Shown here one piece after another: positions 7,653-16,292 of a stretch of DNA of 64,000 nt (the stretch's first letter is position 1; every line of letters starts with the position of its first letter). Source of the stretch: Hymenobacter sedentarius (GTDB lineage: Bacteria; Bacteroidota; Bacteroidia; Cytophagales; Hymenobacteraceae); the NCBI RefSeq assembly GCF_001507645.1, contig NZ_CP013909.1, positions 744,001 through 808,000 on the forward strand, in the 5' to 3' direction. A program made the position numbers and the translations under genes. The notes below the pieces were generated by a model that worked only from the letters and a program-made list of their open reading frames with translations, was not told where the DNA came from and did no database searches.

Positions 7653-8744
7653 ATGGTCACTCTTTTTGAACCCCTTGCCCTGCGCGGCGTCACCCTGAAA
7701 AACCGCATTGTGGTGTCGCCCATGTGCCAATACAGCAGTGTGGACGGCTTTGCCACCGACTGGCACCTCGTGCACCTGGGGAGCCGCGCCGTGGGCGGCG
7801 CGGGCCTCATCATTTCCGAGGCGGCGGCCGTCTCGCCCGAAGGCCGCATCAGCCCCGACGACTTGGGCATTTGGAAAGACGAGCACCTGCACATGCTCAC
7901 GCGCATCACGGCTTTCCTGAAAAGCCAGGGCAGCGTGCCCGGCATTCAGCTGGCCCATGCCGGCCGCAAAGCCAGCACCTACAGCCCCTGGAAAGGCGAA
8001 GGCCACGTACCCGAAAGTGAAGGCGGCTGGCAGCCCGTGGGCCCCAGTGCCCTGGCATTTGCCCCCACTTACGGCACGCCGCACGCCCTCGATGGGCCCG
8101 GCCTGCAAAAGGTCATCGCCGATTTTCGGGCGGCGGCGGAGCGCGCACTGGCCGCCGGCTTCGAGGTGATTGAGCTGCACGCGGCGCACGGCTACCTGCT
8201 GCACGAGTTTCTGTCGCCGCTCAGCAACCACCGCACCGACGAGTACGGCGGCACGTTCGAGAACCGCATCCGGCTGCTGCTTGAGGTGGTGGCGGCCACC
8301 CGCGAAGTGTGGCCCGCTGAGCTGCCGCTCATCGTGCGCATTTCGGTGACGGACTGGACCGAAGGCGGCTGGAATGCCGACGAATCGGTGCAGCTCGCGG
8401 CCATGCTCAAGGTGCGGGGCGTGGACATGATAGACTGCTCGACGGGCGGCAACGTGCCCAAGGCGCCCATTCCAGTAGGCCCCGGCTACCAGGTGCAATT
8501 CGCCGAGCGCATCAAGCAGGAAACGGGCATGCTAACCGGGGCCGTGGGCCTGATTACCACCCCCGCCGAGGCCGAGGCCATTCTGACCAACGGGCAAGCC
8601 GATGTGGTGCTGCTGGCCCGCGAATTTTTGCGCGAGCCCTACTTCCCCTTGTTCGCCGCCCACGACCTGGGCGTTGAGATGCCGTGGCCGGTGCAATACG
8701 AGCGCGCCAAGCCGCGAGCTCACGTGGCCGCCGGGCCGCGGTAG
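7653..8744 (+). CDS. Old-yellow-enzyme family NADPH dehydrogenase (YqjM-type ene-reductase)
   Basis: FMN-dependent NAD(P)H oxidoreductase with a TIM-barrel fold, 363 residues, reducing activated C=C bonds of enals and enones. Seen: VSPMCQYSS near residue 25 (the Cys/Tyr pair of the thermophilic-like YqjM subgroup), HAGRKAS, the substrate-binding histidine pair in ELHAAHGYLLHEFLSPLSN, HRTDEYGG, and the C-terminal FMN phosphate site near DVVLLAREFLREP. The physiological substrate is unknown. It is a single gene, divergent from the pheA operon, and is followed by a composite repeat with a terminator at 8800-8963. Confidence 0.94.
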   Translation: MVTLFEPLALRGVTLKNRIVVSPMCQYSSVDGFATDWHLVHLGSRAVGGAGLIISEAAAVSPEGRISPDDLGIWKDEHLHMLTRITAFLKSQGSVPGIQLAHAGRKASTYSPWKGEGHVPESEGGWQPVGPSALAFAPTYGTPHALDGPGLQKVIADFRAAAERALAAGFEVIELHAAHGYLLHEFLSPLSNHRTDEYGGTFENRIRLLLEVVAATREVWPAELPLIVRISVTDWTEGGWNADESVQLAAMLKVRGVDMIDCSTGGNVPKAPIPVGPGYQVQFAERIKQETGMLTGAVGLITTPAEAEAILTNGQADVVLLAREFLREPYFPLFAAHDLGVEMPWPVQYERAKPRAHVAAGPR

Positions 8745-8799
8745 GGGTTACTCCAGATAAACCTGCCGGTGCTGTTGTGTATCGAAGCCTCGCACTCGG

Positions 8800-8963
8800 G
8801 GAACCTCACCCCCGGCCCCTCTCCAAAAGAGAGGGGAGCCTGACGCTAAGCAACAGAAATCCCCAGCTCAATATTGAGCTGGGGATTTCTGTTTTCAGGA
8901 GTTGAGCTGGTTCTTGTGCCGTGGCTCCCCTCTCTTTTGGAGAGGGGCCGGGGGTGAGGTTCC
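8800..8963. repeat. Composite inverted-repeat element, copy A
   Basis: Perfect 41-bp inverted arms (8800-8840 and 8923-8963) begin GGAACCTCACCCCCGGCCCC. Each arm can itself fold (CCCCTCTC/GAGAGGGG). Between them lie 82 bases with a terminator. The same arms occur at 55169-55330, with the flanks of the core (TGACG on one side, GTGCCGT on the other) in reversed order, so the element is asymmetric and the two copies are in opposite orientation. Confidence 0.9.
8852..8896 (+). terminator. Terminator inside composite repeat A
   Basis: A 42-base perfect palindrome (8852-8872 with 8873-8893) is followed by TT and a C on the + strand. It lies between the convergent ene-reductase and DinB genes and inside the arms of the composite element. 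Confidence 0.8.
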
Positions 8964-8981
8964 GGGCTGGAGCAGTTTTTC

Positions 8982-9503
8982 TTACTTACCGCTCTGCACT
9001 ACCCGCGCCGTGACCAGCAGCTGGCCCAGGTGGCGGGAGGTGTGCTCGGCGGAGTGCACCAGCAGGCCCAGTACAGTGGAAGGAATCTGGGCCCGGCCCA
9101 CACCACGGGGCTGGGTCAGGCTGGCTTCGGCGGTGGTCTGGAGTTGAGCTAAAGCTTTATCTACCTGCATAGTGAAGCGGCTCACCAATTGCGTTACCGA
9201 GTCGGCCTGAATGGGCAGCGGCGGGGTTTCGGCGGCTAAGGCGGCTAGCTGGGTGGCGCTCAAGGCCTCGTCGCGGGCGTAGGTAAACAGCCGGTCGAGC
9301 ACGCCGGAGAGGTGCTGCAGGTGGAAGCCGACGGAGGCCAGGCCGGCCGGCCGCTCGTTGAGCAGCGCGGCCGGGAAGGTGCGCATGGCGGCGGTGAGCT
9401 CTTCGCGGGCTTGCAGCAGGGCGTGCGCCACGGGCTGCAGCAGTGGGGGCACGTTGGGCAGGGGGCCGCGCAGCCATACTTCCAGGGTTTCGGGGTTGGG
9501 CAT
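8982..9503 (-). CDS. DinB-family protein
   Basis: Four-helix-bundle DinB/YfiT-like protein of 173 residues, a family with a three-histidine metal site. Candidate ligands are the histidines in GFHLQHLSGVLDRL and in HSAEHTSRHLGQL. Members include thiol-dependent S-transferases, but many are uncharacterised and the substrate here is unknown. The start chosen is the ATG at 9503 (MPNPETLEVW); an upstream ATG at 9560 would add a Phe-rich stretch not typical of the family. It lies divergent from lysA and converges on the composite repeat. Confidence 0.85.
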   Translation of the reverse strand: MPNPETLEVWLRGPLPNVPPLLQPVAHALLQAREELTAAMRTFPAALLNERPAGLASVGFHLQHLSGVLDRLFTYARDEALSATQLAALAAETPPLPIQADSVTQLVSRFTMQVDKALAQLQTTAEASLTQPRGVGRAQIPSTVLGLLVHSAEHTSRHLGQLLVTARVVQSGK

Positions 9504-9580
9504 AATGGGAAAAGGGAAACTATGGGTAAGGCGTGAATGTACTATCTGCTTGAGATTCATTAAGGCGCCGCTGCAGGCCT

Positions 9581-9588
9581 TACTTTTG
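9581..9588 (+). promoter_or_regulatory. -7 promoter box of lysA
   Basis: TACTTTTG is a perfect Bacteroidota TAnnTTTG box 5 bases before the lysA ATG, which implies a nearly leaderless transcript. No good -33 TTTG is seen at the normal distance. Confidence 0.6.
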
Positions 9589-9593
9589 TGATT

Positions 9594-10826
9594 ATGTCAG
9601 GTATTAACGATGCGCTGCGCGCCGCTGCCGACCAGTTCGGCACCCCCCTTTACGTCTACGATTCAGCGACCATTACGCGTCAATACGAAAAGCTAAAAAA
9701 TGGCTTCTCGGGGCACAAAACGCGCTTTTTTTATGCCTGCAAAGCGCTGAGCAACGTAAGCATTCTGCGCCACATCCACGGCCTGGGAGCGGGGCTCGAC
9801 TGCGTGAGCATCAACGAGGTACGGCTGGGCCTGCACGTGGGCTTTGCGCCCGACGACATCCTGTTTACACCCAACAGTGTGACGTTTGAGGAGCTGGTAG
9901 AGGCTAAAAACTTGGGCGTCAACCTCAACATTGACAATATCTCGCTGCTGGAGCGGTTCGGCGCCGCGTTTGGCGGGTCGTACCCGGTGTGCGTCCGCCT
10001 GAACCCCCACATCGAAGCGGGCGGCAACTACAAGATTCAAACCGGCCACATCGACAGCAAGTTTGGCATCAGCATTCACCAGCTGCGCCACCTCGAGCGC
10101 GTGGTGAAGGGCACCGGCCTGCACGTGCGCGGCCTGCACATGCACACAGGCTCCGAAATCAAGGACGTGGGCGTGTTCATGCGGGCCCTGGAGATTCTGT
10201 TCGACGCGGCGGGCCGCTTCCCGGAGCTGGATTTTCTGGACCTGGGCTCAGGCTTCAAAGTGCCCTACAAGCCCGGCGACGCCGAAACCGACGTGGCCAC
10301 GCTCGGCAAGCAAGTGGCCGAGGCCTTCAAAGGCTTTGAGAAAGAATACGGCCGCCCGCTGGAGTGCTGGTTTGAGCCGGGCAAGTACCTGGTGAGCGAA
10401 AGCGGCTACCTGCTGGTGAACGTGGCCGTGGTGAAGCAAACCACCGCCACCGTGTTTGCGGGCGTGAACTCGGGCTTCAACCACCTGATTCGGCCCATGT
10501 TCTACGACAGCTACCACCACATCAGCAACCTGACCAACCCCAAGGGCACCGAGCGGCTGTACACGGTGGTGGGCAACATCTGCGAGACCGACACCTTTGC
10601 CTGGGACCGCCTGCTGCCCGAGATTCGCGAAAACGACTTGCTGGCGTTTCACAACGCCGGCGCCTACGGCTTTGAGATGAGCAGCAGCTTCAACTCGCGC
10701 ACCCGACCCGCCGAAGTGCTGCTGGAAAACGGCAAGCTGCGCCTCATCCGCCACCGCCAGACCTTCGAAGACCTGCTGGCCGGGCAGGTAGACGCCGAGG
10801 AAGTAGTGCGCGAAAGCGCGGTTTAG
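9594..10826 (+). CDS. lysA: Diaminopimelate decarboxylase
   Basis: PLP enzyme of the alanine-racemase fold that makes L-lysine from meso-diaminopimelate; 410 residues. Seen: PLP lysine in FFYACKALSN near residue 47, HIDSKFGIS, RGLHMHTGSEI, LDLGSGFKVPY, EPGKYLVSESG, and the active-site Cys motif GNICETDTFAWD followed by HNAGAYGFEMSSSFN. The ATG at 9594 is chosen over a GTG two codons upstream because the latter overlaps the -7 promoter box. Its stop overlaps the stop of the convergent gene by 4 bases. It is not clustered with other lysine genes here. Confidence 0.96.
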   Translation: MSGINDALRAAADQFGTPLYVYDSATITRQYEKLKNGFSGHKTRFFYACKALSNVSILRHIHGLGAGLDCVSINEVRLGLHVGFAPDDILFTPNSVTFEELVEAKNLGVNLNIDNISLLERFGAAFGGSYPVCVRLNPHIEAGGNYKIQTGHIDSKFGISIHQLRHLERVVKGTGLHVRGLHMHTGSEIKDVGVFMRALEILFDAAGRFPELDFLDLGSGFKVPYKPGDAETDVATLGKQVAEAFKGFEKEYGRPLECWFEPGKYLVSESGYLLVNVAVVKQTTATVFAGVNSGFNHLIRPMFYDSYHHISNLTNPKGTERLYTVVGNICETDTFAWDRLLPEIRENDLLAFHNAGAYGFEMSSSFNSRTRPAEVLLENGKLRLIRHRQTFEDLLAGQVDAEEVVRESAV

Positions 10827-11284
10827 CCCAAGGGCTTGGGCTGCGCCAGGAGCCACGCCACCGCCGTCTCTTCAGTTTCGAAGGTGCGGTAGGCGTGGCT
10901 CTGGCCGCGGCTGGCCATGACGTACTGGTTCATCGCCAGCCGCGCAAACACGTTGTTAGCAATGAGAATGGCGCCGTAGCGGTAGCCGCCTTCCTGCACG
11001 GCGCGAGGCAGCCATTCGGTGGCCATCCATTCCTGCTCGCCGGGACTTAGCGGGGCCATTTCACGCTGGTCAACCAGCATTTTCTCCCAGCGCCGCCGGC
11101 TCAGGGCCTGCACGGCATGCGTGAGCAACGCCCGAAACTGCACGGGCTCACGCAGCCCGGCACGGTACTCGAGCCGCAGAAAGCCTTCGGGCTCCTCCCA
11201 GATGCGACCGATGCTGTTTTCGAAATAAAGGGAGCGGGCAGATTTAGAAATCAACTGTCGAACAACAAAGTAGGCACTTGCCAC
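10823..11284 (-). CDS. STAS/SpoIIAA-like hypothetical protein
   Basis: Small soluble protein (153 residues from the GTG at 11284) of a Bacteroidota family with a SpoIIAA-like fold. It is recognised by the pattern KMLVDQREM, WMATEWLPRAVQEGG and a final AYRTFETEETAVAWLL, where a short helix follows a strand. No catalytic residues are evident and no function is established. The protein at 22593-23009 follows the same pattern. The start is uncertain: TACTTTG at the beginning of the frame looks like a -7 promoter box, and a TTG at 11254 could be the real start. It converges on lysA with overlapping stops. Confidence 0.7.
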   Translation of the reverse strand: MASAYFVVRQLISKSARSLYFENSIGRIWEEPEGFLRLEYRAGLREPVQFRALLTHAVQALSRRRWEKMLVDQREMAPLSPGEQEWMATEWLPRAVQEGGYRYGAILIANNVFARLAMNQYVMASRGQSHAYRTFETEETAVAWLLAQPKPLG

Positions 11285-11387
11285 CCCGGTGCCCTAGTGC
11301 AATGCGGCATGGGCCCGTGGGTTGGGCAATTCCTCAACCAAAAAGGCCAAGCGGTGGTTAAGGCCGGGGCGAAATTAGTTTATTGGG

Positions 11388-12242
11388 CTAGCCCTCCCAC
11401 GTGCCGAAAGCGCCGCGCTGGTAGTCGCGGTAAGCCTGCTGAATCTCGGCTTCGGTGTTCATCACAAATGGGCCGTAGGACACAATGGGCTCGTTGAACG
11501 GCAGGGCGTGGCCGAGTAGCACCAGGGCGTCGGCATCGGCGGCTTCGATGGTCAGCTCGTCGCCGTCGTGGTTGAATTCCACCAGTTGCCGGGACTTGGC
11601 TTCGGTGCCGTTTACGCGCACGGTGCCGCGCACCACGTAAAAGAAGATGTTGCGCGCCGCCGCAATGGGAAGGGTAACGGTGGCCGCGGCCGGTAGCTCA
11701 ACCCACGCCAACTGCACATCGGCCAGGGGCTGCACGGCTCCCGCAGTGCCAGTCCACTGGCCGGATACCGCGTGAATGACCACGCCGCCGTCCAGCGTCA
11801 CGGTCGGAATCTCATTTTTTTGCAGCCCGATGTAGCGTGGGGCCACCATCTTGTCCTTGGCCGGCAGGTTCACCCACAGCTGCAGGATTTCGAGCGGCCC
11901 GCCGCTTTGCTTGAACTGGTCGGAGGAGACTTCGGCGTGAATCAGCCCGCTGCCGGCCGTCATCCACTGAATGCCGCCGGCTTCAATCACGCTTTCGTGG
12001 CCGCTGCTGTCCTTGTGCAGAATGTCGCCCTCCAGAATGAACGTCACCGTTTCGAAGCCCCGGTGCGGGTGCGGGCCAAACGGCAAGCCGTGGTTCTTGG
12101 GCCGGTACACCTGCGGGCCGTGGTGGTTCAGAAACAGGAAAGGGTCGATGTGCTCGACCGAATCCGTGGGCAGAGCCCGATAAGTCACAAGGTCGGCAAT
12201 GGGTGCGTTGATGGCGCGGTGCTGCTTCTTAATGGTGCGCAT
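11388..12242 (-). CDS. Pirin-family bicupin protein
   Basis: Bicupin of 284 residues. The N-terminal cupin carries the pirin metal signature FGPHPHRGFETVTFILEG and, further on, HAEVSSD, giving a mononuclear metal site; the C-terminal cupin (about 170-270) lacks it, as usual. Bacterial pirins include quercetin 2,3-dioxygenases and redox-related regulators; the substrate cannot be assigned. It is a single gene. A palindromic repeat (12287-12420) lies upstream, between it and the next minus-strand gene. Confidence 0.92.
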   Translation of the reverse strand: MRTIKKQHRAINAPIADLVTYRALPTDSVEHIDPFLFLNHHGPQVYRPKNHGLPFGPHPHRGFETVTFILEGDILHKDSSGHESVIEAGGIQWMTAGSGLIHAEVSSDQFKQSGGPLEILQLWVNLPAKDKMVAPRYIGLQKNEIPTVTLDGGVVIHAVSGQWTGTAGAVQPLADVQLAWVELPAAATVTLPIAAARNIFFYVVRGTVRVNGTEAKSRQLVEFNHDGDELTIEAADADALVLLGHALPFNEPIVSYGPFVMNTEAEIQQAYRDYQRGAFGTWEG

Positions 12243-12286
12243 GAAGTCAGGTATTGGGAAGGTAGAATCAAATATTAAAGTAGCCC

Positions 12287-12420
12287 GTCATGCTCAGGCA
12301 CGAAGCATCTTGCATGGGGTAGTAAACCCACTCGTCTGTCCTGCTGACGAAGAAAGCATCTTATCAAGCCAGTACGATTTGTTCAACGGTGATAAGATGC
12401 TTCGCTGCGCTCTGCATGAC
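12287..12420. repeat. Palindromic GAAGCATCT-family repeat, copy 3 (compound)
   Basis: Two left half-copies (from 12287 and about 12335) share a single right arm ending GCTCTGCATGAC at 12420. The outer left half is degenerate. The inner arms share AGCATCTTATC with GATAAGATGCT. It looks like two overlapping family members. Confidence 0.8.
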
Positions 12421-12506
12421 AGGCGGCGTCAGCGTGACAAGAGTCGCAAGCGAACTGCGGCGCGCGGCATGACACGGTTTATTAAGACCAGGTAGCCGAC
12501 GAAAGT

Positions 12507-13853
12507 TTATGCCTCGTCCGTGGGTGGCGTGCCGCGGAAGGCATCGATTTTCAGCACGTTGTCCAGCTTTACCGGCTTGTTTTCCTTGGCCGACTCATAG
12601 ATGGCTTCCATAATGCGCTGGTCCTGCAGGCCTTCTTCGCCGGGCGTGTAGGGCGTTTTGTTTTGGCGCACGCATTCGGCCATGTGGTCCATTTCCAGGG
12701 CAAACTGGTTTTTCTCGTCGCCCCCAGGAGTTTCCTTGAGCTCTTTTCCGCCGGGGGCGTGTACCCGCTCCTGGTGCAGGCCGTGGTAGGTAAAAGCAGG
12801 GTCCATCCTGATGCTGCCGGTTTCGGCGTGCACGGTGTAGGCCTTGCTGTTGAAGCTGCCGTAGCCCGTCACGCAACTGGCCATCACGCCGCTGGGGAAG
12901 CGCAGCCGGAAGCTCACGTTTTCTTCTACTTCCTTGAAGCGCGCATCGCCCGGCGTGCTGTAGATGCTGGCCGACACTTCGGTGGGCTCTTCGCCCAGCA
13001 AGAAACGGGTGGTGTTGAGGCAATACAAGCCGATATCGGGCAGGGCACCGCCGCCGGCCAGGGCTTTTTTGTGGCGCCACTGGTTGTCGTGGGCCTGGTT
13101 CTGGGTGTTCACCATCTCAATGAGCTTGGTGGGTCCGTAGGTTTTATCGCGCACCATCTTCTGGGCCATGCGGTTGAGCGGCTCGTACTGAATGCGGTAG
13201 GCAATCATGAGCTTTTTGCCAGCTTTTTTGCAGGCCGCAATCATTTCCTCGCACTCCTTCACGGAGTTGGCCATGGGCTTTTCGCAGAGAATGTGTTTGC
13301 CCGCCTGCGCCCCACGAACAGTGAATTCGGCGTGCATGGAGTTGGGCAGCACAATGTAAATCACCTCCACCTCGGGGTTGTTCTTGAGCTGGTCGTAGGT
13401 CTGGTAGGAGTAGCAGCTGCTGGACTTGATGCCGTACTGGCGGGCTATTTTGCCCATTTTGTCGGCGTCGCCGCTCACCAGGGCCACCAGCTTGGCGTGC
13501 TTGCAATGGGCGAAAGCGGGCAGCAGCTCTTCCAGGGTAAGGTGACCCAGGCCCACCAGCGCAAAGCCCACGCGCTGGTCCACGGGGTCGGGGTTGGGCG
13601 GGCCGGCGCTTTGCGGCTCGGTGGGCGCGTTCAGGGGCGGCAGTTTCACGTCGGTGGGGCCGGTAGCGGGTGCTTGGGCCGCACTGGCCGCCGCCTGGGC
13701 CTTAGCAGCCGCCACGGGCAAGGCAACGGCCACGCTCATGGCTAGCCGCCCCCGGCCGGCGTGGTTGATAAATTGGCGGCGCGACTCGTCGCAGTCGGCC
13801 TCGGGTACGGCTTCAAAAGCAGGGGTAGCGGCAGTTTCTCGGAGCATCGGCAA
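12507..13853 (-). CDS. Gfo/Idh/MocA oxidoreductase with Tat-like leader (GFOR-like)
   Basis: NAD(P)-dependent sugar-type oxidoreductase of 448 residues. The N-terminus carries a twin-arginine-like segment, SRRQFINHAGRGRL, then a hydrophobic Ala-rich stretch and a Pro-rich linker, suggesting export folded with its cofactor as in glucose-fructose oxidoreductase. The Rossmann domain follows: VGFALVGLGHLTLEELLPAF, the EKP catalytic-lysine motif in ILCEKPMANS, and the substrate motif GGGALPDIGLYCLN. Asn replaces the frequent His in the last motif, as in other GFOR-like proteins. The substrate is unknown. The start could also be the second Met, two codons later. Confidence 0.9.
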   Translation of the reverse strand: MPMLRETAATPAFEAVPEADCDESRRQFINHAGRGRLAMSVAVALPVAAAKAQAAASAAQAPATGPTDVKLPPLNAPTEPQSAGPPNPDPVDQRVGFALVGLGHLTLEELLPAFAHCKHAKLVALVSGDADKMGKIARQYGIKSSSCYSYQTYDQLKNNPEVEVIYIVLPNSMHAEFTVRGAQAGKHILCEKPMANSVKECEEMIAACKKAGKKLMIAYRIQYEPLNRMAQKMVRDKTYGPTKLIEMVNTQNQAHDNQWRHKKALAGGGALPDIGLYCLNTTRFLLGEEPTEVSASIYSTPGDARFKEVEENVSFRLRFPSGVMASCVTGYGSFNSKAYTVHAETGSIRMDPAFTYHGLHQERVHAPGGKELKETPGGDEKNQFALEMDHMAECVRQNKTPYTPGEEGLQDQRIMEAIYESAKENKPVKLDNVLKIDAFRGTPPTDEA

Positions 13854-14011
13854 AAGGAAAGGTGGTGCTTAGCCTTACGTACCTTTTTCCCTTTGGTGTT
13901 GCGTTGGCCAGGTGGCACGGCGCGGGCCATGAGCTCATCGCCCGCGCTGAGGGCGTATTCGAGCGCCGGCTAGCCCAACTTTTCCTCACGAAACGCAAAA
14001 GCGCCTTGGCG

Positions 14012-14019
14012 TAGTTTTG
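14012..14019 (+). promoter_or_regulatory. -7 promoter box of the pentapeptide gene
   Basis: TAGTTTTG matches TAnnTTTG 17 bases before the ATG at 14037. No clear -33 element was found. Confidence 0.5.
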
Positions 14020-14036
14020 CGCCCTTATCCGCCGCC

Positions 14037-14639
14037 ATGAAACCACGCCGCAAACCCACTGCCGCCCGCAAGCCCCACTACTTTCCGGACGAAAACGTGG
14101 CGGAGCGCTGGGATGCGCGCCACCTGGCGGGCCAAACCGAGTTTGACGAGTACCGCTTCGTGGGCTGCGATTTTAGCGGGGCCGACTTGAGCAACAAGCG
14201 TTTCAGCGACTGCCTGTTTGAGCGCTGCAACTTGTCATCGGCGGGCCTGGCGGGTACGGCGCTGCAGAACGTGGCTTTTGATGATTGCAAGCTGCTGGGC
14301 CTGCAGTTCACGGCGTGCCGCGACATGCTGTTTGGCGTGCACTTCGACCAGTGCCAGCTGCGCTACGCTTCCTTTGCGGCCCGCAAGATGCCGGCCACGC
14401 GCTTCGTGCGCTGCGCCCTGGACGAGGCCGATTTCGCCGACGCCGACCTTTCGGCCGCCGTGTTTCAGGACTGCTCCCTGGCTGGCGCCGTGTTTCAAAA
14501 AACCCAGCTCGTGGGGGCCGATTTTACTACCGCCACCGGCTTCACCATCGACCCCGAAAGCAACCAGCTGCGAGGTGCCCGCTTCACGCTGCACGGCCTG
14601 CTGGGCGTGGTGGCCAAGTACGAGCTGGTAATCGAATAA
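14037..14639 (+). CDS. Pentapeptide-repeat protein
   Basis: Right-handed quadrilateral beta-helix protein of 200 residues. After a basic N-terminus (about 1-30), A(D/N)LxX-type repeats run from about 40 to 170: CDFSGADLSNKRFSDCLFER, ADFADADLSAAVFQ and SLAGAVFQKTQLVGADF. The frequent Cys at repeat corners is typical of the McbG/Qnr-like subgroup, some members of which mimic DNA and protect gyrase; that role is not demonstrated here. It is a lone gene with its own -7 box. Confidence 0.88.
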   Translation: MKPRRKPTAARKPHYFPDENVAERWDARHLAGQTEFDEYRFVGCDFSGADLSNKRFSDCLFERCNLSSAGLAGTALQNVAFDDCKLLGLQFTACRDMLFGVHFDQCQLRYASFAARKMPATRFVRCALDEADFADADLSAAVFQDCSLAGAVFQKTQLVGADFTTATGFTIDPESNQLRGARFTLHGLLGVVAKYELVIE

Positions 14640-14951
14640 ATACCCGAACTAGGCCGTTAGCAGCTGAACAGGAGCACCCACGATAAGCGCTACCGTAGAA
14701 GCTCTAGCAAAAAATTTCTTTGAGTGCAGGCCCGATTCCGCGCCCCGGAGTAGATTGCAATAGAATTCCCATCTATGCCCGAAAAGGCAGCTCCATTGAC
14801 TGGGCTGCCTGCCCCATTTCGGCAAATTGTCAGCACGCAGTGTCGGAGCGCCCGCAGGGCATCGCACCTCCCCTCTCCGGCAGTGCCAGGGCTCGTGGCC
14901 AATGGTTTATGACCAGGCACGGGCATTTTCTCACCTCGCTACAACCACCAG
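14640..14951. other. Intergenic region before the LacI-type gene
   Basis: No convincing gene is present. A GGCAGC/GCTGCC hairpin with a 14-base loop lies at about 14785-14811 and has a short T-run on the minus side. A 44-codon ORF from 14775 has no recognisable features and is not called. An operator for LacI autoregulation would be expected here, but no clear palindrome was seen. Confidence 0.35.
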
Positions 14952-15986
14952 ATGGCCAATCGCCGCGCTTCCATTACCGACCTGGCCAAGACGCTGGGCC
15001 TCTCGCCTTCCACGATTTCGCGCGCGCTGAGCGACCACGACGACGTGAGCGAAGCAACCAAAGCCCGGGTGCGCCAGCTCGCCGAAGAGCTGCACTACCA
15101 GCCCAACCAGCTGGCCGCTGCCCTGCGCCGGGGCCGCAGCAACACGCTGGGGGTGCTGGTGCCGCACATCACGGGCCACTTTTTCCCGCAGGTGGTGCAC
15201 GGCATCGCCACCGAAGCCGCTAAGCTGGGCTTCAACGTGATGATATGCCAGTCGAACGAAGACACGCGCCAGGAGCACAAGAACATCGACCTGCTGATGA
15301 ACTCGCAGGTGGAAGGCATTCTGGTTTCGCTGGCCAACACCACCCACGACTTCGGCCATTTCGAGGCCGTGCGCCAGCAGAACATTCCGCTGGTGTTTTT
15401 CGACCGGGTGGTGGAGGATTTTGAGGGCAGCAACGTGAGTGCCGTGGTGCTCGACGACTACCAGGGCGCCTACCAGGTGGTGACCCACCTTATTGAGCAG
15501 GGCTGCACGCGCATTGCCCACTTCAGCGGGCCGCTGCACCTGAACATCCACAAAAACCGCCACCAGGGCTACCTCGATGCCCTTTCGGCCCACGGCCTGG
15601 CCAACGACAAAGACCTGGAAGTCTTCTGCGAGATGAACCAGAAGGGCGGCATGCAGGCCATGCGCCAACTCCTAAAGCTGCCCCAGCGCCCCGACGCCGT
15701 ATTTTCCTCCAACGACTTGGCCGCCGTGGGCGCCCTGCAGGTGGCCAAAATCCACCGGCTGCGCGTGCCGCAGGATTTGGCCATCGTCGGCTTCAGCAAC
15801 GAGATGTTCACCTCCCTCACCGAGCCCATGCTGAGCAGCGTGGACCAGCGCTGCGAGCAAATGGGCAAAACGGCGGTGCAGCTGCTGCAAAAAATGCTGA
15901 AAAGCGGCCCCAACCGCCAGGGCCCGCCCAAGCCCATTGTGCTCAAGCCCAAGCTGCTGGTGCGCGAGTCCTCGCAGCGCCGATAA
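14952..15986 (+). CDS. LacI-family transcriptional regulator
   Basis: DNA-binding regulator of 344 residues. An N-terminal LacI helix-turn-helix, SITDLAKTLGLSPSTISRAL, is followed by the hinge helix (NQLAAALRRGRSNTLGVLVP) and a periplasmic-binding-protein-like effector domain (60-340) with DRVVEDFEGSNVSAV, RIAHFSGPLHLNIHKNRHQG and DAVFSSNDLAAVGAL. In this family the ligand is usually a sugar that relieves repression. No carbohydrate operon adjoins it; the nearest downstream gene is an MFS exporter 300 bases away beyond a palindromic repeat, so its regulon is probably elsewhere. Confidence 0.94.
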   Translation: MANRRASITDLAKTLGLSPSTISRALSDHDDVSEATKARVRQLAEELHYQPNQLAAALRRGRSNTLGVLVPHITGHFFPQVVHGIATEAAKLGFNVMICQSNEDTRQEHKNIDLLMNSQVEGILVSLANTTHDFGHFEAVRQQNIPLVFFDRVVEDFEGSNVSAVVLDDYQGAYQVVTHLIEQGCTRIAHFSGPLHLNIHKNRHQGYLDALSAHGLANDKDLEVFCEMNQKGGMQAMRQLLKLPQRPDAVFSSNDLAAVGALQVAKIHRLRVPQDLAIVGFSNEMFTSLTEPMLSSVDQRCEQMGKTAVQLLQKMLKSGPNRQGPPKPIVLKPKLLVRESSQRR

Positions 15987-16071
15987 TGGCATTGCGCAAG
16001 AGGATATGCAGTTTAATTGGCTGCTGAGTAGCACGGCATACATCACGGAGCGCAGCACCTCGCTCGCGCCT

Positions 16072-16158
16072 TTTGTCATGCTGACGAAGGAAGCATCTTA
16101 TCACGCCGCAACGAGTCGTTGAGCCGTGATAAGATGCTTCCTTCGTCAGCATGACAAA
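16072..16158. repeat. Palindromic GAAGCATCT-family repeat, copy 4 (variant arms)
   Basis: A perfect stem of over 30 bp (16072-16105 with 16126-16158) begins TTTGTCATGCTGACGAAGGA. Unlike copy 1, the arm carries GACGAAG in place of GAGCGCAGC and continues into AGCATCTTATCAC. It lies in the 306-base gap between the LacI gene and the MFS gene; nothing else was recognised in that gap. Confidence 0.9.
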
Positions 16159-16292
16159 CGATTATTGACAGACTATCGGTAACGTGCTGCAAGGAAGTAA
16201 CCCACGGCGAATACCCTAACCTGCTCGGAGCCGTAGGAGAAGCCAAGTAGCCCTTCCGCTTGTTAGAAGAGGGTAGTTCCTGACCGTTTTCC

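Noticed and set aside
14775..14912. A 44-codon + ORF before the LacI gene
   Set aside because: No recognisable composition, structure or promoter; it reads like chance translation, unlike the 27355-27489 ORF.
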